Shown here: positions 5,125 to 9,454 of the stretch, piece after piece | Numbering within the stretch: position 1 is the stretch's first letter | Layout of the letters: each line of letters opens with the position of its first letter | Source: Ruminococcus sp. | GTDB taxonomy: Bacteria; Bacillota; Clostridia; Oscillospirales; Ruminococcaceae | Direction of reading: 5' to 3' | NCBI GenBank assembly: GCA_023667165.1 | Contig: JAMPAO010000095.1 | Coordinates: forward strand, 1-9,454 | Length of the DNA stretch: 9,454 nucleotides | The notes under the pieces: generated by a model | Told to the model about the DNA's origin: nothing | Database searches by the model: none | What the model saw: only the letters and a program-made list of their open reading frames with translations | Position numbers and translations under genes: made by a program

Positions 5125-7002
5125 ATGGTACACGTTAGAGAAGATAAGTGCATCGGCTGCAATGCTTGTATAAGGAGTTGCCCCGTCCCAAACGCTAATC
5201 ACTACAACGGCAAAACAGTACAGATAAATAATGCTGAATGTATTGCCTGCGGAGAATGCGTAAAGGTATGCCGTCATGACGCGCGTTATTATACCGATGA
5301 TCTTGAAGAAGTAATGGAGATTATGAAGACGCACAAGGTATCGTTCCTTGTCGCTCCCGCCATAAAAACCGCCATGGACGGCAAATGGAGGCACGTTCTT
5401 CAGTGGCTCAAGGACAGCGGAGCTCACGAGATATACGACGGAGCTTTCGGAGCGGACATATGTACATATATGCACATTGAATATCTCAGGCGCAACCCGG
5501 GCAGAAAGATAATTTCCCAGCCCTGCGCGGCGATTGTCAATTATGTTGAAAAGCACCAGCCGGATCTTATCCCCTGTCTGTCCCCCGTTCATTCGCCCCT
5601 TATGTGCCTTGCCACCTATGTACGCAAGGAGCTTCACAACAACGACGTGCTTGTGGGTCTTACCCCCTGTATCGCCAAGGGCGACGAGTTTGCCAATACA
5701 AATATAGTAAGCTATAACGTTACCTTCAAAGCGCTCAACGAATATCTTACAAGGAGAGCCATCGTGCTGCCTACGGGCTACAGCCGCTTCGAGTTTTCCG
5801 AAGTAAGAGGCTTTGACGGCAGCTTTTATCCTATTCCCGGCGGTCTTAAGGAGTGTCTGAGAGCGTACGAGCCGGATCTTCCCGTTATAACCTCCGAGGG
5901 CGCGCATAAGGTGTACGACGATCTGGGCGAATACCTTTCCACCGAAAAATCCAAGCTCCCCGTGGTTTACGACGTTCTGTCCTGCGAATTCGGCTGTAAC
6001 TCCGGCGCAGGCTCGAGAGATAATTTCAATACCTTCAGCGCGACCGATATCATGTTCAACGCCAAAAGCTGGGCAGGCACGCGGAACAAGGCGGAGCGTT
6101 TCCATAAAAGGCTGTTCAAGGGTCTGGTGCTTGAGGACTATATGCGCAAGTATGAAAACAGATGCAAAACCATACAGCCAAGCGAAAGCGAGCTTAACAG
6201 GATATTTGACAGCATGGGCAAGTTCACCGATCAGGACAGGCACATCGACTGCCATGCCTGCGGCTATAAGAGCTGCTACCATATGGCGTATACCATCTTT
6301 GCGGGCAATAATACCCCCGCAAACTGCGTAGTACACGAGAAGCAGCAGATAAACGAGATGAAGAGCAAAATAGAGCATGAGCATACAGAGCTGCAAAAGG
6401 CGGTAGGCGAGATCAGAGATTCTCTTAAGGTGCTCAACGAAAAAATACAGCCGATCGCAGGTCATGCCGCTGACAATGCCAAGAACAATTCCGGAATCAA
6501 GGACGATATGAGCGCTCTTAACGAGGATATGATGGTAATTCACACCAGCGCCAACGAGATCGTGGATTCCGTATCGAAGATCGGCGTAAGCATCAGCGAA
6601 TACACAAAGATACTGGAGAAGATCAAAAATATATCCGACCAGACAAATATCCTTGCTCTGAACGCTTCCATAGAGGCGGCAAGAGCGGGAGAACACGGCA
6701 AGGGTTTCTCGGTAGTCGCGGGAGAGGTAAGAACGCTGGCGGTGCAGTCTGCGGAAACGCTTAAAGAAGCGGAGGAGCATACCAACGAGATACTTTCCGA
6801 GATCACGGGCATAAGGTCGGCGTCGGATTCCATCGTAAGCGAGGTCGCAAGCACCCAGACGGGAGTTGCCCGCACCGATGAGGCGGTAGACGCTCTTAAC
6901 CGAAGCTCCAAGTTCATAAGCGACAGCGTTTCTGAGGTAACTGCGGTTATCGAAGAGCTTAATACCATAGCCGATGAAATAAGCACAGGTATAAAATCCT
7001 GA
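5125..7002 (+). CDS. Sensory [FeFe]-hydrogenase-like module fused to a methyl-accepting chemotaxis signalling domain
   Basis: A 625-residue multidomain protein. Residues 1-55 hold two [4Fe-4S] ferredoxin motifs (C9, C12, C15, C19 and C39, C42, C45, C49). Residues about 70-345 resemble the [FeFe]-hydrogenase H-cluster domain (PF02906), with SQPCAA (C134), TPCIAK (C182, K185) and SCEFGC (C287, C291). All four cluster-ligand cysteines remain, but the proton-shuttle Cys next to C134 is Pro and the usual Met residues of motifs 2 and 3 are Thr and Leu, as expected of a sensory rather than fast catalytic enzyme. A third Fe-S motif, CxxCxxxxC (C376, C379, C384) plus C401, resembles PF04060. Residues about 405-625 form a coiled-coil MCP signalling hairpin with the conserved tip (QTNILALNASIEAARAGE, 506-523) that binds CheA and CheW. 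There is no transmembrane helix, HAMP or PAS domain, so it should be a soluble receptor. Inference: H2 or redox state is sensed by the Fe-S clusters and relayed to a histidine kinase. The gene stands alone under its own promoter. Confidence 0.88.
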   Translation: MVHVREDKCIGCNACIRSCPVPNANHYNGKTVQINNAECIACGECVKVCRHDARYYTDDLEEVMEIMKTHKVSFLVAPAIKTAMDGKWRHVLQWLKDSGAHEIYDGAFGADICTYMHIEYLRRNPGRKIISQPCAAIVNYVEKHQPDLIPCLSPVHSPLMCLATYVRKELHNNDVLVGLTPCIAKGDEFANTNIVSYNVTFKALNEYLTRRAIVLPTGYSRFEFSEVRGFDGSFYPIPGGLKECLRAYEPDLPVITSEGAHKVYDDLGEYLSTEKSKLPVVYDVLSCEFGCNSGAGSRDNFNTFSATDIMFNAKSWAGTRNKAERFHKRLFKGLVLEDYMRKYENRCKTIQPSESELNRIFDSMGKFTDQDRHIDCHACGYKSCYHMAYTIFAGNNTPANCVVHEKQQINEMKSKIEHEHTELQKAVGEIRDSLKVLNEKIQPIAGHAADNAKNNSGIKDDMSALNEDMMVIHTSANEIVDSVSKIGVSISEYTKILEKIKNISDQTNILALNASIEAARAGEHGKGFSVVAGEVRTLAVQSAETLKEAEEHTNEILSEITGIRSASDSIVSEVASTQTGVARTDEAVDALNRSSKFISDSVSEVTAVIEELNTIADEISTGIKS

Positions 7003-7023
7003 TGGCGCAAATAACAAAAAATC

Positions 7024-7063
7024 ACCGTATACAGCGCGTTCCTGCGCTGTATACGGTTTTTTT
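7024..7063. terminator. Bidirectional intrinsic terminator after the hydrogenase-chemoreceptor gene
   Basis: A perfect 14-bp stem, ACCGTATACAGCGC (7024-7037) with GCGCTGTATACGGT (7044-7057), has loop GTTCCT and is followed by seven T (7057-7063). A run of six A at 7016-7021 supplies a U-tract for minus-strand transcripts. The stop codon of the convergent membrane-protein gene (7062-7064) lies at the edge of the T-run. Confidence 0.94.
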
Positions 7064-8030
7064 ATTCGGCGTAATTTTCTCCGTATTCGCCGTCAATAGG
7101 CTCCGGATCGTCGGTAGGTTCAAGCTCAAGACCGTCGACGCGGTGATCCTTAAGAAATTCTTTCCAGAATTCCGTTGTTCTGTCGAAATTCTCTCTCATC
7201 TTCTCCTCGCTCATGCTCATGGTTTTCACAGGCTTGCGGAAGGATACGTAAAGCTGTGAATCGTCGACCGTATCGCAGCCCAGCGTTTCCATAAGATCGG
7301 TCCCCGCAAGACGGTATCCAAGCTCCTCCGCATAAGGATCGTCCGGAAAAAGCTCGCGGCAGTCGTAAAAAACGCCGTCCAAAGCTCCGATGGATTGATA
7401 GGAATATTTGTCCCCTACGATCATTACCGTATTTCCCGACTGGAATTCCCCTATGAGCTTTGTGCGGTCGCTCTGGGCGTAATATATGGAAGCCGCCGTA
7501 TCGTCGGCATAGCCGGAGGGGACATAGTACAGAGCCGCGATTTTTTTTCCGTCGTTGTTGTAATCCTGCGTATATTCGCTCCACACGGCGGTCAGCTCGC
7601 CGCAATAGTAGCTCATGTCGTAATCGGCGGCGATGTACAGTCCCTGAATGTCGGGTCGTTCCACTCTGACGTAATCGTATATCAAAAAAGCGGCAAGAGC
7701 AGCAAAAAACGCTCCTGCGATAACATACCATTTATTGTGATAAAAAAAGTTGGATATCCTTTCCCCCACGGTGTAGGTTCTTTCGGGGACAGGCTCGGCT
7801 TTAAGCTTGCTCTCCTCGGTAATAACGCCCTGTTTGAGCTTTATAAGCTCCAGACGTTCGCGCTTCAGTTTTTCCTCATACGCTTTCCTCTGAGCCGCCT
7901 GACGGGCGGCTTTTTCCTCGGCTGCGCGCGCCTCCCCCTCAAGCTCCGCCCTGCGTTCGGCTTCGTTTATTTCACGGACGGTGTCCAGAAACGACTTGCT
8001 TTTTTCCTTTTTCTTATCCTTTTCTTCCAT
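7062..8030 (-). CDS. Single-pass membrane protein with charged coiled-coil N-terminus, function unknown
   Basis: I do not recognise a family for this 322-residue protein. Residues 1-80 are very rich in Lys, Glu, Arg and Ala and should form a cytoplasmic helical or coiled-coil segment. Residues about 101-118 are the only hydrophobic stretch long enough for a membrane helix. It is not at the N-terminus, so it acts as an anchor rather than a cleaved signal. Residues about 120-322 form an acidic, Tyr- and Asp-rich domain that should be outside the cell (N-in, C-out). It has three Cys (C143, C224, C252), no visible enzyme motif, and ends in an acidic tail. The ATG at 8030 has AAAGAAAGGA just upstream (minus strand, 8046-8037). 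It is the last gene of a probable unit after the HAD and dCMP deaminase genes, with a 69-nt gap, so it may also have its own signals. A cell-envelope role is possible but not shown. Confidence 0.75.
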   Translation of the reverse strand: MEEKDKKKEKSKSFLDTVREINEAERRAELEGEARAAEEKAARQAAQRKAYEEKLKRERLELIKLKQGVITEESKLKAEPVPERTYTVGERISNFFYHNKWYVIAGAFFAALAAFLIYDYVRVERPDIQGLYIAADYDMSYYCGELTAVWSEYTQDYNNDGKKIAALYYVPSGYADDTAASIYYAQSDRTKLIGEFQSGNTVMIVGDKYSYQSIGALDGVFYDCRELFPDDPYAEELGYRLAGTDLMETLGCDTVDDSQLYVSFRKPVKTMSMSEEKMRENFDRTTEFWKEFLKDHRVDGLELEPTDDPEPIDGEYGENYAE

Positions 8031-8076
8031 ATTTTTTCCTTTCTTTAGGCTTAAAAGAACCGCCGCGCCAAAACAT

Positions 8077-8095
8077 CGGGAATGCCCGTTTCCCG
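8077..8095. terminator. Weak hairpin between the dCMP deaminase and membrane-protein genes
   Basis: CGGGAA (8077-8082) pairs with TTCCCG (8090-8095) around a 7-nt loop, flanked by A/T runs on both sides. On the minus strand the T-run begins three bases after the stem. It could cause partial termination or protect an mRNA end; it is too weak to call the operon boundary. Confidence 0.3.
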
Positions 8096-8099
8096 CTTT

Positions 8100-8621
8100 T
8101 TATCTCTTATTATCCGTATCGGCGTATCCGTCCGCGCCGTCGAGAGAATCGTCATGCTCTATCCAGCTCTGCACGTTGACCACGGTGTATTTGTCGCGTG
8201 TGTTTCGTATAATGACCGTGGATATCCCCGCGTTGATTATGAGCCGCTTGCACATGGCGCACGGCTCGGCGGCGGCGCACAGCTCGCCCGTTTCCGCCTC
8301 ATGCCCCGCAAGGTAGAGGGTGGAATCAAGGGTATCTCTCCTTGCGGCGGAGATTATGGCGTTTGCTTCCGCATGAACGCTGCGGCACAGCTCATACCGA
8401 TGACCTTTAGGCACGTTCAGCCTTTCTCTTACGCAGCTTCCGGCGTCGCTGCAGTTGCGCCTGCCGCGGGGCGCGCCCGTATAGCCTGTGGAAACTATCT
8501 CGTCGTTTTTGACGATGATGGCTCCGAAATTTCTTCTGAGGCAGGTGCCGCGTTCAAGAACGGTTTCCGCGATATCGAGATAGTAGTTTATCTTATCTCT
8601 TCTGTTATCGGATATATTCAT
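8100..8621 (-). CDS. dCMP deaminase (ComEB-like cytidine/deoxycytidylate deaminase)
   Basis: A 173-residue zinc enzyme of the cytidine/deoxycytidylate deaminase family (PF00383) expected to convert dCMP to dUMP, the precursor of dTMP. The zinc and catalytic signature is visible as HAEAN (H83, proton-shuttle E85) and PCAMC (C121, C124). TGYTGAPRG (45-53) matches the GYNGxPxG motif of deoxycytidylate deaminases and separates this from tRNA or riboflavin deaminases. The ATG at 8621 is preferred; a TTG two codons earlier is in frame but only 4 nt from the AAAGGG ribosome site. That ribosome site overlaps the stop codon of the HAD gene upstream, and the gap is 15 nt, so the two are co-transcribed and probably translationally linked. 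Allosteric control by dCTP/dTTP is common in the family but not determinable here. Confidence 0.92.
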   Translation of the reverse strand: MNISDNRRDKINYYLDIAETVLERGTCLRRNFGAIIVKNDEIVSTGYTGAPRGRRNCSDAGSCVRERLNVPKGHRYELCRSVHAEANAIISAARRDTLDSTLYLAGHEAETGELCAAAEPCAMCKRLIINAGISTVIIRNTRDKYTVVNVQSWIEHDDSLDGADGYADTDNKR

Positions 8622-8636
8622 TGACAAATTACCCTT

Positions 8637-9278
8637 TCAAAAAATTTCCGTAAGCTGCGAAATGCTGCCTGCGGTCTTGTATACCTTTTCGGGCGACGAT
8701 ATCCTGCCGAACCCGTATGCCGCGTGAACGAAGGGTATCCCCGCACCGTATGCGCTGTCGCAGTCCCCTTGGGTATCTCCCACATATACAGCGCTTGATA
8801 CGGAGCAGTTTTTCATAAGCGCAGTGATGGTTTCGCTTTTTGGGGCAAGCGTTTCGCCCCAGCACAGATGACCGTCAAAAAGCCGTCCCAGACCGCTGTA
8901 CTTAAGGAACGCCTCTATATAGCCGCATTGGCAGTTGCTTACTATAAACAGCCTGTGCCGCCCTGCAAGCTCCGTGAGAACGTCCTCCGTTCCGTCGAAA
9001 AGCCGTCCGCCGTTTACCGCAAGATATTCCGCCTCCTCGTCGCTGCATTTTTGCATGATACCGAGCTGCTCGCGTTCGTTCAGCATGGGAAACAGCTTTG
9101 CGGCGATATCGGGCATGGTCATTCCCATAACGCTTTGCAGATCGCCGGCGGTAAAGACCGATCCCGCAAGACGGGGATCGCCGCTGTTTTTTACGGTGCG
9201 GGTCCATGACGCAGCCACATTTTCCGAGCTGTCCCACAGCGTGCCGTCCAGGTCGAAGATAATGCTTTCGGTATCCAT
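8637..9278 (-). CDS. HAD-superfamily phosphatase, phosphoglycolate phosphatase-like
   Basis: A 213-residue HAD hydrolase, probably a cytoplasmic phosphatase of small phosphorylated metabolites. Motif I is FDLDGT (8-13, nucleophile D9 and acid/base D11), motif II is IVSN (112-115, S114), motif III lysine is K147 in APKSE, and motif IV is VGDTQGD (166-172, D168 and D172). The insert between motifs I and II (about 15-95) is a helical C1 cap as in Gph and PGMB relatives. Substrate cannot be assigned; co-transcription with dCMP deaminase makes a nucleotide substrate possible but unproven. The ATG at 9278 is chosen because GAGAAG (minus strand, 9292-9287) lies 8 nt upstream. A GTG at 9287 overlaps that ribosome site and is unlikely. 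It is the first gene of the minus-strand unit, transcribed from the consensus promoter at 9320-9348. Confidence 0.88.
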   Translation of the reverse strand: MDTESIIFDLDGTLWDSSENVAASWTRTVKNSGDPRLAGSVFTAGDLQSVMGMTMPDIAAKLFPMLNEREQLGIMQKCSDEEAEYLAVNGGRLFDGTEDVLTELAGRHRLFIVSNCQCGYIEAFLKYSGLGRLFDGHLCWGETLAPKSETITALMKNCSVSSAVYVGDTQGDCDSAYGAGIPFVHAAYGFGRISSPEKVYKTAGSISQLTEIF

Positions 9279-9319
9279 AATTATCACTTCTCGCTTTCGA
9301 AAAAATGTACTGTAAAATT

Positions 9320-9348
9320 ATTATACTCCTATTTTTATCTGCTGTCAA
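9320..9348 (-). promoter_or_regulatory. Consensus SigA-type promoter for the HAD/dCMP deaminase unit
   Basis: On the minus strand TTGACA (9348-9343) and TATAAT (9325-9320) are exact consensus with a 17-bp spacer. The predicted start is near 9313, giving a leader of about 35 nt before ATG at 9278. Confidence 0.9.
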
Positions 9349-9454
9349 TGGGTACCGTTACCGTTACACGGCAACAGCATTTACTTTTTTTCCTTTCTGA
9401 TTACCTTAAAATAGGCATTTCCTCAAAAATTCTGCTTTATTACAAAATCAGGAT
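9349..9454. other. Intergenic edge of window, short repeats upstream of the promoter
   Basis: No gene is supported. Just upstream of the -35 element lies GGTACCGTTACCGTTACACGG in plus orientation, made of a tandem CCGTTA pair (9355-9366) and a small inverted repeat CCGT TAC ACGG (9361-9371). These could be operator half-sites. The rest is AT-rich and unremarkable. Confidence 0.4.

Noticed and set aside
5119..7017. Long open frame of 632 codons on the minus strand opposite the hydrogenase-chemoreceptor gene
   Set aside because: It is antisense to a gene with clear motifs, has no ribosome site, and its translation shows no recognisable domain; codon bias of the true gene keeps this frame open.
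9346..9381. 11-residue minus-strand frame after an AAAGGA near the right edge
   Set aside because: It ends inside the -35 box of the next promoter and encodes nothing recognisable; a tiny frame of this kind is expected by chance.

Overview
The window looks like chromosome of an anaerobic, Gram-positive, low-to-mid GC member of the Clostridia, most likely a Ruminococcus-like Oscillospiraceae. This is inferred from four things: strong AAGGA/GGAGG ribosome sites with consensus SigA promoters (TTGACA, 17 bp, TATAAT), an [FeFe]-hydrogenase-type sensor, a clostridial-type citrate synthase, and sharp intrinsic terminators between convergent genes. No species call is possible from the sequence alone. 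There are no rRNA, tRNA, IS, phage or CRISPR features.

Layout. 1-348 has no gene: it holds a strong G/A-rich hairpin (1-95), unexplained sequence, then a perfect promoter (223-251) and a leader of about 90 nt. 349-1014 (+) is a calcineurin-like phosphoesterase. 1096-1944 (+) is an OGG1-family 8-oxoguanine DNA glycosylase, closed by a bidirectional terminator (1944-1977) shared with the convergent citrate synthase gene. On the minus strand come aspartate kinase (3479-4801) and then citrate synthase (1979-3316, TTG start), with a hairpin/terminator between them. The divergent region 4802-5124 carries opposing promoters for aspartate kinase and for the gene at 5125, plus two notable inverted repeats. 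5125-7002 (+) encodes the most interesting protein: a ferredoxin/H-cluster hydrogenase module fused to a third Fe-S motif and a soluble methyl-accepting chemotaxis signalling hairpin. A second bidirectional terminator (7024-7063) separates it from a minus-strand set running from a consensus promoter at 9320-9348: HAD phosphatase (8637-9278), dCMP deaminase (8100-8621) and a single-pass membrane protein of unknown function (7062-8030).

How the genes fit together. Citrate synthase and aspartate kinase are entry steps to the glutamate and aspartate amino-acid families. The glycosylase repairs oxidised guanine. dCMP deaminase feeds dUMP/dTMP synthesis, and the HAD enzyme in the same unit may act on a small phosphorylated metabolite. 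The hydrogenase-chemoreceptor fusion stands alone under its own strong promoter. By inference it senses H2 or redox state in a fermenter and signals to a CheA/CheW-type kinase; no che, hydrogenase-maturation or catalytic hydrogenase genes lie in this window.
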